This document shows, one piece after another, positions 45,361 through 57,012 of a DNA stretch of 64,000 bases. Each line of letters starts with the position of its first letter. Position 1 is the stretch's first letter. The DNA lies in contig OY970832.1 of assembly GCA_963853835.1 (NCBI GenBank), positions 3,120,001 to 3,184,000 of the forward strand, read 5' to 3'. This stretch comes from Calendula officinalis. Its lineage: Eukaryota; Streptophyta; Magnoliopsida; Asterales; Asteraceae. Both the position numbers and the translations under genes were made by a program. A model generated the notes under the pieces. That model was not told the origin of the DNA, did not search any database, and worked only from the letters and a program-made list of their open reading frames with translations.

Positions 45361-46678
45361 GAGTAAATTACACAAATGATCCATGTGATTTACACAATGT
45401 TTTGAATTTAGTCCTTAAGTCTCAGTAATTACACCCGTAGTCACTGTAGTTCACACTTCGTGTTGGTTTTGGTCCCTAATACTAACAACCGTTAAAATCT
45501 GTTGTTAACATTTTTTAATTGACAATTTTACCCTCACCATCTCCTTCATCTTTCCTTCACCTCTGCATACAAAAACACACCCAACTTCCTCTTTCCTCTT
45601 TCCAAAAACACACCCAACTTCCTCTTCCCTCTTTCCATCATCTCTGCATACAAAAACACACCCAAATTAAAACATTAACCCCAATTAAAGATCAGTCAAA
45701 ATCAAACATAATATTTAGAAAATCATTCGATTTATCTTTTGAAGTCAAACACTGTATCAAACAAAAACAAATCCCGCATACCAGTTTCTTCAAATCAAGT
45801 TTGTTTAAAACAGTATTTTAGATGTTTGTAGATTCTTATAACATAATTTGGGAATTAGGCATGGTGTTGTTTAGATAAGGACTTGAGTTAGGGATTCTTC
45901 GCTGAGGAGGAAGAATCCGAGCTGTGAGGCGTCGAGTTTGGAGACGGTGACAGAGACGGAGGAGATGGATACGATGGCGACGCCGTGGCTTGTAAATCTG
46001 AATTTCTCGAAGAGGGTCATTGGACGGTTGTCTGCTTGGATTTTTAATGATTTTATTTATGCTGTTGATAGAATGGTGAAGAGAGATAGTATGATGAGGA
46101 ACACGATGAGCGCCGAGGTCATCATTTTGGGGATTTGCCGGCGGCAGGAGGTGGTGGCGAAGCAGAAATACGGCGAAGCAGAAAATTGATATTTATGGTG
46201 GGAGAATTTTTTAGAAAAATACAAGGAGGATTGTAACGACCACCGCCATTGACGCCTTAAAAATTGAGAAGGGAATTAATTTTGGTATCACATTTTTTGA
46301 TGTATATACCACATAATACAAGTAAAACTACAGACTGTACAAATATATGATGCAACTATTGTGGTATATGCATCAAAAGATGTGGTGTATTTATCACCCC
46401 CTAATTGACAAAGATCATACCCCTTTCAAGATTTATCAACTTTGTCTGGTAGCTATACAGCAAACTGCAAATGTGAAGATAACCTTTATCTACTCACAAA
46501 GATTAAAGGTATTTTAGTCAATTAAAAAAATTAACAGCCATATTTGACGTCTGTTAGTATTAGGGATCAAAACCAATACGAAGTGTAAACCACAGTGACC
46601 ACGGGTGTAGTTACTGAGACTTAGGGATCAAATCCAAAACATTGTGTAAACCACAGGGACCATTCGTGTAATTTACTT
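45361..46678. mobile_element. Non-autonomous MULE (1318 bp), Pack-MULE candidate
   Basis: Long inverted repeats (gagtaaattacacaaatgatcc... and complement, more than 100 bp with divergence) are flanked by a 9-bp duplication with one mismatch: tattataaa at 45352-45360 and cattataaa at 46679-46687. The interior has CACACCCAACTTCCTC repeats at 45565-45665 and a GC-rich segment at 45890-46195 whose composition differs sharply from the rest, as expected for captured host DNA. No transposase. Confidence 0.88.
45938..46189 (+). other. ORF in the MULE interior, possible captured fragment
   Basis: 84-codon frame starting METVTETEEMDTMATPW, in GC-rich sequence inside the MULE. No domain is recognised; a stretch SKRVIGRLSAWIFNDFIYAV is amphipathic. 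It could be a fragment of a host coding sequence carried by the transposon, or chance. I would not annotate it as a gene. Confidence 0.3.
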
Positions 46679-46689
46679 CATTATAAATA

Positions 46690-47003
46690 CTTCCTCCGAT
46701 TCAAAATAAGTGATACACTTGGGGTTTCACGGTTTTTGATGCAAAAGATTATAATGATGGTTAAATTAGATTAATTGGATGGTTAGTGGAGAATGGGTCC
46801 CACACCTTTTGAATAAAGTAAGGTTAATGATGTTTAAAAGTAAAAAGTAATGGTAAAGGGGTCATTTTACTTTGTTAAAGTAGATAGTTAGTGGGTGTGA
46901 GTCCCATTTTTTTTTGTCAAATAAGGAAACTTTTCAAAGTGTATCACTTATTTTGAATCAGCCCAAAAAGGAAAGTGTATAACTTATTTTGAATCCGAGG
47001 AAG
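46690..47003. mobile_element. Stowaway-type MITE 5 (314 bp)
   Basis: Termini cttcctccgattcaaaataag and complement, with TA at 46688-46689 and 47004-47005. It abuts the right target duplication of the MULE, so the two insertions are adjacent. Confidence 0.85.
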
Positions 47004-47005
47004 TA

Positions 47006-47461
47006 TTACATTTAAAGAAGATATTTATAATATGGTTTTTCTAATGTATGCCCTTAGACATACGATAACGTGTATTTAATGAGTCAATATTTTCCACTTA
47101 AACATAAAATTGAATTTAATACACCTTCTAAAATGATATTTTTTAAGTGCATTGATGTCAATCAATACATATTTAATAAAATTTTAGCTCATTAAATGTA
47201 CGTTATCATATGCTCCTGAGACATACGTTAGAAAAACTCTTATAAAATTAATGGTTTTGATAAAGACAGCCCTTATAGCTATCTTTAAATGCATTAAAAA
47301 TAATACATATAAGTAATTTCTAAAATTTAAGATTCGATTATAAATGAATGTACAAGTATCTCTACTACTTATAAAGCATTTAACCCTTTCCATAAATACT
47401 TTTTTGAAAATTCAGCCACTTTCTTTCCATTTTGAGAAATTTTTACTTTTGCTAAAAAATT
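47006..47461. other. Gene-free stretch
   Basis: AT-rich; no gene. Two related words (gacatacgataacgtgtatttaatgag and its reverse-complement-like counterpart near 47195-47230) form an imperfect inverted repeat of a small TIR element. Confidence 0.45.
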
Positions 47462-47535
47462 GCGTGATGTGGGAATCGAACCCTCGACCTCGACTTTAGA
47501 GAAACAACTTTCAACCACTTGCGCTGCTGAACAAC
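47462..47535 (-). repeat. tRNA-derived sequence (pseudo-tRNA or SINE head)
   Basis: On the minus strand gcgcaagtggttgaaag (A-box-like) and gagggttcgattccc (B box) lie at tRNA-like spacing. The acceptor stem does not close and a long anticodon/variable region is present, so a SINE head is more likely than a functional tRNA. Confidence 0.55.
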
Positions 47536-47699
47536 TTGTGAACTTTTTGAACAATTTTCTGTATAAATAATAGTTACAGTAAACGTTAAACCAACCGCTA
47601 ACATTAAGCCCACCGCCCATGATTCACCTATACTTTCTTCTCGAGCATATGAAAGGTCTTTTATCAGTAAATGAAACGGACAAATTTGAAATTATAAAA

Positions 47700-48375
47700 C
47701 CCTAACACAAATCAATTTCTTTCACTACCCCAAAGCAGGCGACGCACCCCTCTGCTACAACCCTCCGTCGACGCCCCCTCCGCCACCACCTCCTTCTCCA
47801 GCCATCTTCACTTCACAGGTTTGTTACGTTCCGATTTCTCCTTCTTTTTCCTTTTGTCTTGTTCTTTGCGATCGTCTCCTGATTAGGGTTTATGTGATCC
47901 ACGACCCAGCGGAAGTTTGATAATTCGAGGTTTTGTGGTCTTATTTTGTATGTTGCAGGTAACACACCTAACAAGATGGTTGAGTCACTCAAGTTTATGG
48001 CTGCTCAGGTTAATTCTTATCTATTATCTATTAGTTTAGAAGCACATGTATTAATATTCATATTTGTACCGATATTCGTGTTAGTATTACAGAAATTTGC
48101 TCTTTGTTTCTCGATTGGATGTGGTTTCATGATTTGGTCATTTTTCATGCTCAAAGGACAAAGGCCTAAAAATCCGTTTTCATAGATGATATTAACAAAG
48201 GTAAGCCTGTAAAAGTATTTAAATTAGTTGAGTTATTTTGTGTTATAACATTTTTTTTAATTTCTACCAGATATTTCCCTTCACATCCGGATTCATAGGC
48301 ATCATTGTTGCAGCTATTTATGTTCCCGTTAAGGTAGCCAGACGGGTCTGTCACCTGGGTTGGGTAATGGGTTAG
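47700..48375 (+). CDS. Possible small single-pass membrane protein gene (uncertain)
   Basis: A 5'-UTR-like, CT-rich exon ends at a GT donor near 47819. The next exon begins after TTGCAG (47959) and holds an ATG at 47976 encoding MVESLKFMAAQ (to 48008). An exon at 48271 continues in phase with IFPFTSGFIGIIVAAIYV, a hydrophobic transmembrane-like segment, and reads to a stop at 48373-48375, giving 45 residues. Alternatively a donor at the VPVK|GT boundary would splice to further exons I could not find. I do not recognise the protein. The short first exon, splice signals and clean phase support a real small gene, but without homology this remains tentative; it may also be the 5' part of a broken gene. 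Confidence 0.45.
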
Positions 48376-49934
48376 AAGAAGTCCTATACAAATATAGGGC
48401 AAGTCTCAAAATCTTGTGATGATACCTTCAGTTGATTTAAGGCGGGCTCTCTCCTGGTGAATTGTATGAAACCGTGTGCAGCCAGAATCTGTTTTGGTTA
48501 ACGGTATCTTTTTTTAAATAATTATCATTTATTCGATTTTCAATTTATGTATTTCATGACTACATATTTTTCAGTTCCAGATTATAATTTTGTTTGTTGG
48601 TCTTCATCAAGGACATACACAAGATGTTAAAATGGTTCAGTGACATCCAACTGTTGATGGTTTATTCGCTTATAGTTATGATAATACATAACATTATCCA
48701 AGAAATGCACATGTTGTTTTGTTCTCTAATTATACAAGGTCTTAATAGATAACATAACAAAACAAACATTTATTTATTTATTTTTTAAAAAAAGAGACTT
48801 TTTGTGAAATGGTTTGGGCAGAAGATGGTGGAAGTGATGATTGAAGTTGTGTGCAGTTTTAGCCGAATCAACCAGGTTTTAAGCTCATCTACGATACGGG
48901 CTTTATCTTTTAATAGCACTGGAGAAAAAATGGTTACATGCAGGTACCCAACCTTCAACTGCAATACCAAATATCTTTTGCTGGTATGCCTCTATAAATT
49001 GAATTGCCTCTATAAATTGAATTGCCTGTTTGCACTCATCTCTTATACAAGGTTATCTATTTTAGAGATAATCCACTGTTTAACCGTTAGTCCTTTATAT
49101 TATGTTAATGCTTGATTAGTCACTTTCTATAAAATTACACTATAATTCCAAAAAGAATCCAACTAAAATGTGAATTAAAATTTGTACAGGTGGGTGAGAC
49201 TTGGAGATGGATGCTTGAATTTATTGTTGTAACAATTGTCATTCAGTTTTCCATGATGTTGTTTCTTCCTGAGTCAACCATGTTTTCTTTATAAAAAAAG
49301 TATAATATCTTTTATCCATTTGTGTGTCATTGTGAATTAGAATATTAAATATGTTATTAACTTTCAATTTGTGTTATATAGACAATTAGTTCTGGTGCAA
49401 TTGTTATGTATGTAGACTTGCATTAATAATGGTTGTTGGTATGTGGGTAATAACATCTAAACGGGTCCTGGGCAAAAGGGTTGGATTTAACATAAACGTA
49501 CTTTTACAATTAATGCATTAACCATGATCATGGAAACAATAGTATTTCAGTAATATTGAATATAAACCATGTGGGATTGAACATTTACTTTGGACTACTT
49601 TTAATCTGTTTGACCTATTCCTTTTTCACCATTTTTTCATTTTGACGTGATTGACCAAAAAGACAATCTAAGTAGACTTGCTCTTTTCTCATTGCACTGC
49701 ATTAGCTAGCTGAGCTGTTGGAGCTGTCCTTCACTGGATGTAGGGAGCGTAGACGCCCATGTTCAACATCAGATGCATGAGTAGAGGGATTATTCGGCCG
49801 AGTGAACTGAGCAGGATAAATGGTATTTGTATCGATACTAATAATTGTTGACCCATTCGACATGTTGTTAATTTGTACGTTGTTAGAAAAACGTGTAACC
49901 GAACAACCAATATTTGCTCGCTGCAAAATGGAGA
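48376..49934. other. Gene-poor stretch, probably partly Helitron interior
   Basis: No gene is recognised. A 20-bp unit (ctctataaattgaattgc) is tandemly repeated at about 48991-49026. A 75-codon minus-strand frame at 49702-49926 has no domain and lies directly before the Helitron terminus. Confidence 0.45.
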
Positions 49935-49973
49935 CAGGGTACCCGTCGCCGCATCGCGCGGGTACCCTGCTAG
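49935..49973 (+). mobile_element. Helitron 3' terminus
   Basis: A GC-rich hairpin (acccgtcgc... paired with gcgcgggt) is followed by accctg and CTAG at 49970-49973, then host T. It lies about 360 bp upstream of the UGT80A start codon. The 5' end was not located. Confidence 0.65.
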
Positions 49974-50335
49974 TAATTTATTTATGCATGTTCATTATCG
50001 AAACCTTAAAATTAATCAAGGAATGTGATATTCGATAAAAACTTTTTCCAGGACAAAAGAGACTTAAATCAGAGCAAATACGCTTTAATGACTTGTACAC
50101 TAAAAAGCCACTTTTACCCTCATCAAATGTCACGCAGATCGTAGTTGTACATCAATCACCGTTATTCGCCTACCACTCACGTGTCCCTATCTCTCTAGAT
50201 TCTCTCTCACTCCTTCCACCACGACTCCATTGATGTACCGGAGCTGCAATCGTTAGTGAAACCAGCAAACATTCGGAGTATTTTGTAGATCTGGAAAAAC
50301 ACCAACTTGAGAAGCAGGTTAATTCATCACCGGAG

Positions 50336-53300
50336 ATGGTTGTTGCTCAACCGGCGCCGGAGCAGAATCAGGATGGAGCAAGCTCTTCTTCCTCCGCCAC
50401 CGGCGAAGTTTCTGTTAACTCCGAGAAGGAAGTTACTGGCGGAAGCAGTGGAGCGGAAATTGAAAACGGTGGAGCTGCGGCTGCTGCCGATGGTTCAGTT
50501 TCTAACGGCGCTACTCATTCTTCAGGTTATTCAGTTTTACTTTGTTGTCGGTTAGTAATATTTGATTGGGAGGGGAATGATCGGAAGAAATGTTCAATAA
50601 TTTAAATTTTCAATGGAAAATTTAAGTAATATACTGAACTACTGCGAAACTCTTTTGCTAATGTTCATATACCATTTTTCGTTTAATAATTTAACTCTAT
50701 AATATAAAGTTATAACTTTTGTTTTGTAACATGAATTAGACTCCCCTGGTTTAAAACAGATGCAACGCTTTCAGTGTTTGATAATTGATAGTTGACTGGA
50801 AATCACTTATTGGAAGTTAATTACCATAATCACAAATTTAAGGACACATTGGCTTTGTATTGCAATTTGTAACATCTTTCTTTGATCTCAGATGGAAGGA
50901 ATTTACCTAAATTGCATAAATTACCATCAGACATATATAAATCAGACTCAAGTTCCAGTCAACATAAGCTGGAAAAATCAAAAACTGAAAGACCTAAACG
51001 TAGTAGTATACTTGTTGAAGAAGCATCACAAATATTTGATGAAAATTTATCTGTTCAACAAAAGGTACACTGGTTTCACAGCTCACACACACAGATAGAT
51101 TTACGTATGTTTTTATTTAAACTCTACAGAATTGTTGAACGTGTAAAACATTGCAGCTCAAATTGTTCAACAGAATTGCAACTGTAAAAAATGATGGAAC
51201 TGTAGAATTCGAGATTCCTGCAGATGTTGAGCCAAATGCTTATGAAACTGGAAATGAAAAAGTTCAAGATATATGCAACGAAGATCCTGCTGACTCAGCA
51301 GAACCTAGATATTTTCCACCGTTGCAGATAGTTATGCTTATTGTTGGAACTCGTGGTGATGTACAACCATTTATTGCAATTGGAAAGCGTTTGCAGGTAT
51401 TCTTTTCTTTTTTCTCTGTACCATTTTTATGATTATGAAAGAAGTTTAATAATTGTATTTTTATTATTTTATTTCAGGAATATGGGCACCGTGTTAGGCT
51501 AGCAACTCATGCAAACTTCAAGGAATTTGTCATGACAGCTGGATTGGAGTTCTATCCACTAGGTGGAGACCCTAAAGTTCTTGCTGAATGTATGTTCTTT
51601 CTGCTTCTTTTTCAACATAAAATTTTACTTATTATTATTATTATTATTTTATTTTTAAATTTGATTGTGATGCAGATATGGTTAAGAACAAAGGATTCTT
51701 GCCTTCAGGTCCTTCTGAAATTCCTGTTCAAAGAAGTCAAATGAAAGATATAATTTATTCATTACTTCCAGCATGCAAAGAGCCTGATCCTGATACTGGA
51801 ATCCCATTTAGAGCAGAAGCAATTATGGCTAATCCCCCCGCATACGGTAATTTATTACTTTTTATTATTATTATTTTTTAATCACGGCAATTATTTCTTC
51901 AATTATTAAAAAAAGAACTGTTTCAGGACATACACATGTTGCAGAGGCACTGAAAATACCCATTCATATATTCTTTACAATGCCTTGGACGTAAGTATTT
52001 TCTAATTTCAGAATTAAATTTTATAATTTTATAATTTCATCTAATCAATCAAATTTCTTTTATAATATAATAAACGATTTTAAATTTCTTCAAACCAGGC
52101 CAACAACCGAATTCCCTCATCCCCTATCTCGTGTTAAGCAATCAGCTGGATATAGAGTAAGTTCATCACCTAACTTCAATATTCATTCAACTTTATGTTA
52201 ATAATATTCTCATTCCATTTCTGGTTTTATGTAAATTAATGCCAGCTGTCATATCAAATTGTTGATTCTTTAATTTGGCTTGGAATTCGGGACATGATAA
52301 ATGATGTTAGAAAGAAAAAACTAAAGCTGAGACCAGTTACATATTTAAGTGGTTCACAAGGGTCAGAATCTAATATTCCACATGGATATATATGGAGTCC
52401 TCATCTTGTTCCTAAACCTAAAGGTAAATTACATATAATATACTTTATATATAAATTATTTATCATGATCATTTTTTCTTGAGTAAATTACAAAAATGGT
52501 TCATGTGGTTTCCTAAAAATAACGGTTTTGGTCCCTCTTTGATGTTTTTTGCTGTTATGGTCCCTAACGTTGCTATTTTGTTCTTTCAGTTTTGGTCCCT
52601 CCTCCGTTAAAAGGGGTGTTAAACTTTCTAAATTGACCATTTTACCCTTTAATAACTTATAATTAAGTTGTGCTTTTTTTTTGGGTTCAAAAGCGAAATA
52701 ATTATAAGTTTAAGGGACAACAGTGTAAGTTATTAAAGGATAAAGTGGTCATTTTGAATAGTTTAACACTCCTTTGACGGAGGAGGGACCAAGATTGAAA
52801 GAAAATAGCAAAGACAGGGACCATAACCGCAGATAGTATCGAAGGTGGACCAAAACTGTTACTTTTACCAACCCACAGGGACCATTTTTGCAATTTAAAC
52901 TTTTTTCTCATGTACTGATTAATGTTATACAGATTGGGGACCAAAGATTGATGTGGTTGGATTTTGTTTCCTTGATCTTGCTTCAAACTATGAACCACCT
53001 CAGGAACTTGTAAAATGGCTTGAAGCGGGCCCCAAGCCCATTTACATTGGCTTTGGTAGTCTTGTAAGTCTCTCTTTAACCTAACTCTTCTAGCAAAATG
53101 GGCGGGTCGTTGAATAACGGGTCAAAAAATATCTGGTTGAAACGGGTTGTTAACCCTCTAGCACATTTTCCATCCATTTTTATGGGAAATATATGAATAC
53201 TTAATGTGTTGATTTAACTTTTTAATTAAGAACAGTTTTTTTACTTTTTTAAATCATACAGTAATATTTATTTTCTGACAGCCTGTTCAAGAGCCTGAGA

Positions 53301-54220
53301 AGATGACACAGATAATTGTTAAAGCTCTAGAAATGACTGGACAAAGAGGAATTATTAACAAAGGCTGGGGTGGTCTTGGCAACTGTAAGTTTTTTTCTTT
53401 TATTTCCTTTTTTTTTTAATTTCTATTTTTTGTTTAAAATAAAATAAAATAAAACTAATTGACTAAACTTTATTTCTCTAGTGGCAGAACCAAAGGATTA
53501 TATATACTCATTGGATAACATACCTCATGATTGGCTTTTTTTACAATGTGCATCTGTGGTAAGCTTTTATCTATTTTATTATTAACTTTATGTTATTATA
53601 AGTTGATAACAAGTATCATTATCATATATATTAAATCATAATAGAGATTTTTTGTTTTTTAATTTTTTTTGTATGTATGCAGGTTCATCATGGAGGTGCT
53701 GGAACAACAGCTGCTGGTCTTAAAGCTGCGGTAACAGTCTTATATCAACAAATTTTATAAACTTTTTTTTTTAATTTCATGTTTTTGAATATATTTTTTT
53801 TAACATTTTATTTTAATTCAGTGTCCAACCACAATCGTACCCTTTTTTGGTGATCAACCATTTTGGGGAGATCGAGTTCATGAACGAGGTGTGGGCCCCC
53901 CACCCATTCCAGTTGATGAATTTACACTTCCTAAGTTGGTTGATGCAATCAAATTCATGCTAGATCCAACGGTAATCATTAATCAACTATATTTTAAACA
54001 ATTTTATAAATAATATTATATTAAATAAAATAAAAAATATATTTTACAATAGGTAAAGGAACGAGCAGTAGAACTAGCAAAAGCCATGGAGAAAGAAGAC
54101 GGAGTAGATGGAGCAGTAAAAGCATTTCTAAAACATCTTCCCCGACACATGCCTGAAACCGAACCCCCACCAACATCAACTGGTTTATTTTCAATACGTA
54201 AATGTTTCGGTTGTACCTAA
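50336..54220 (+). CDS. UGT80A2: UGT80A sterol 3-beta-glucosyltransferase
   Basis: Transfers glucose from UDP-glucose to membrane sterols, making steryl glucosides; family GT1/GT28-like, membrane-associated. Fourteen exons, all GT-AG and phase-consistent: 50336-50525, 50892-51064, 51157-51396, 51478-51589, 51676-51846, 51927-51990, 52099-52156, 52246-52423, 52933-53063, 53282-53384, 53482-53558, 53683-53730, 53822-53971 and 54053-54220. They encode 620 residues (Arabidopsis UGT80A2 about 637). The Ser/Ala-rich N terminus is low-complexity. The glycosyltransferase core starts PPLQIVMLIVGTRGDVQP (N-terminal GT28-like motif). The sugar-donor box is VHHGGAGTTAAGLKAACP, then FGDQPFWGDRVHERGVGP. The C terminus ends FSIRKCFGCT. 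No frame defect is seen. Intron 8 (52424-52932) carries a MULE, otherwise it would be under 100 bp. A Helitron end lies just upstream and a solo LTR 568 bp downstream. Confidence 0.96.
52481..52900. mobile_element. Non-autonomous MULE in UGT80A intron 8 (420 bp)
   Basis: Inverted ends gagtaaattacaaaaatgg... and ...ccatttttgcaatttaaac are flanked by a 9-bp duplication with one mismatch (ttttttctt at 52472-52480, ttttttctc at 52901-52909). Same TIR family as 45361-46678. Splice sites are untouched. Confidence 0.88.
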
Positions 54221-54788
54221 TTTATCGCCTTTTTTTATATTTATCCATTTATATATATGTATATGTGTCCTTTCACTAGCTAATCCTTCAATAATCGTGT
54301 GTGTTAGCTAGGAAAGGATGCTTAAATTTTTTTTGTTTATCTTAATTATTAGTTGTCAGATTTGTGTAGTGAAGTTGAGAAAGCTTTGAGTTGTAACTTG
54401 TAACGATTTTGATTAGTTATTAATTATTTATATTTAATCCACATGTAATTGGATTGATTGCTTTGATCTAGTTCTTAGCTTAGGTATCAAATTTATTTGA
54501 AAACTTGATTTTTTTTTTTGCATTTATACATCATTAAAACTAAGTAGAGGTATGCATGGATGGGTTGGATCGGTTATTACTTATATCCAAACCAAAATAT
54601 AGGTTATTCAAATGGGGTGATTTTCTTACCACAATTTTTAATGTATGTATCACATTCCATGTTTAATATACTTGTACAGTTAGTTGTCAAATTTATACTA
54701 TGTGGTATAACCATTAAAAATTGTGGTACCAAAATCAATTCTCTATTCAAATGGTTCATGGGTTTTTTCGGTTTCTTTGACTACATAT
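54221..54788. other. 3' UTR/flank of UGT80A
   Basis: AT-rich. No second gene. The target duplication copy CATAT of the solo LTR is at 54784-54788. Confidence 0.6.
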
Positions 54789-56593
54789 TGTAACGACCCA
54801 AATTTTGTAAATAAATAAATTGTACAAAATATGATAAATAAGGATAAGTCATTTAAAGAACGTAGGAATTGGTTTCGTGTCATTTGGACACCGTTTGATA
54901 TGGTTAAGGTCGAAACCGGGCTGAATTAGACAACAAAAAGTTGCAGCCTAGCTGCCTGAAGGAGTTCGCGACGCGAACTGTAGTTCGCGATCGCGAAGGC
55001 GGGGCGGGGATTTTGGTGTTGGATCGTGAGGAAGTTAGCGAACGCGAGGTCCGGCGTGAACAAGAGTTCGCGACGCGAGCTAGTCGCGAGGTTGGTCGCG
55101 AGGTTTGCTTCGAGCGGCTCAATGACGTCACTCTCGCGTCAGTTCGCGGCGCGAAGAAGGAACTCGCGGCGCGAACTCCTGTCTGGCTGAATAAAAACGG
55201 GTTTAGCCTAGGGTTTAGGCATTCAACAACCCTAATCACCTACCAGCCGTTATTTTGAAGGAAGTGAACGTTTTTGGGGTTCTTTGGCTTGAATCTTCAT
55301 TAATCTTAGGGATTCTTACATCAAAGGTGAGGATTATTGATTTTTCATACTTGGTATTTAGTTTACAAGCTTTATTTGGGTATTAATGGTGGTTTTGGGA
55401 ACCCACCATATCATCTTTGGGGAAGATGAACTATCATGGATGTAAACCACTCCTTGTAGACTTGTAATCAATGTGTACAAGTTGGATTTGGGTTTATGGA
55501 TAGAAATCTTGAACTAGGGTTTGAGATTTCACCAAGTTGTATGAACTTGGTGGTTGGGAATGTTAATATGGATTAATTGGTAACTAGTTATGGATTGTAA
55601 CTAGGTTTTGTGATGGTATTGATGTTAGGTCAAGAAGACCTTGTGATTGGAAGTACTTCCTTGATTTGGAAGTAAGGATTGTGTTGTTAAACACAAGTGT
55701 TGGATAACATTGCTAAGGTGAGTACATGTGATCTTTTCTGAGTACATAGTAAAATGATTTTCTTATGGTTTAAAATGATTGATAGAGTCTTTATTGAATA
55801 AATGTTTTTGATAAAGAAATTGATTGAGATGCTTATATGTTATGAAATGAATTGTGACATTGACTTGTTGAAATGATGATTGAATTGGAGCTAAGACTCA
55901 TGTTTGATGGACCAATTATGTGTTAGTCAAATATCCGGAAACGATAACCCATTCGTGGGGGAGTTGAGATTACTACTTGGGGGCGGTACCTCCCTGCGCA
56001 AGGGTAGTATATCTATGTGAACGATAACCCGACATTAGGGGGACTATGATAACCCGATAAAAAGGGGGATTACGATAACTCGCGAGACGGGGGAGTGATG
56101 ATCTCGGTAAGTTTGGGAGAACCCCAATTACCATGAGATCCTTTTATGATAACCCACATCGGGGGAGTTTGCTTCGGGATGACCCGATGCGTACGTGTAA
56201 GCTTAGGATAAGCTCGAGACTTTGTTTGACTTATGTGCAATGTGGTATTTACTTAAATATTATTAAATTGCAAATGTTTATAAACGGGTCTAAAACCCAT
56301 GTTTCTCACGAGACAATCTTGTCTCACGTACTACGTTTTCTTTTATGTCTTTGTACTCAGGTTCGGGAGCTAAGGATTAGGCGGCCCATAGTTATGACAT
56401 TGGATGATTAAGCTCGGTTTACAATTTTAATTTCCTTAGACTTTGGTCTCGATATATTTGTAACACCGGTTTTTGGCACTTTGTTAATCATTCCGAATGT
56501 TTGTTTAAATTACATTTTTGATACTATGGGTTTTTGTATTAATCATGGAATATTTAAATGTTTAAAAATGTTTTGAGAAATTGAGGTGTTACA
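54789..56593 (+). mobile_element. Solo LTR, gypsy-type family (copy C, 1805 bp)
   Basis: Ends tgtaacgaccc... and ...gaggtgttaca, flanked by a perfect 5-bp duplication CATAT (54784-54788 and 56594-56598), so it is a solo LTR left by recombination between the two LTRs of an element. Contains TTCGCG inverted repeats at about 54964-55170 and five or six imperfect repeats of a gataacccg...ggggga unit at 55935-56190. Confidence 0.95.
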
Positions 56594-56598
56594 CATAT

Positions 56599-56679
56599 AA
56601 TAGGGAAAAGGAAAAAAAAAGTTCATATTCTTATTTTAGCCACATAGCATTATCAAAAAGTTATACATCAACTTAAAAA

Positions 56680-56777
<98 letters not shown>

Positions 56778-57003
56778 ATTTTAATGTTAGTGTGAGCTAA
56801 CCTTTTATGGCACAAAGAAATTGGACACGCAATATAATTTGAAAAAACTATTCATTAATTCGAAACTTAGTTATATCATTACTAGCGATATTGTCACTAA
56901 CGCTGACAGTATCATATTCTCACGATTACAAAGATCAACATTTAACACATAATCATTGGATATAGATACAACATTATCTTATCCATCACCACATAGCATA
57001 TAT
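56599..57003. other. (TA)n microsatellite and flank
   Basis: An (AT/TA)n tract of about 90 bp lies at 56682-56772. No gene is seen. Confidence 0.9.
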
Positions 57004-57012
57004 TAGAATGTT

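Noticed and set aside
47462..47535. Functional tRNA gene on the minus strand
   Set aside because: B box is good but the cloverleaf does not close and the distance between arms is unusual.
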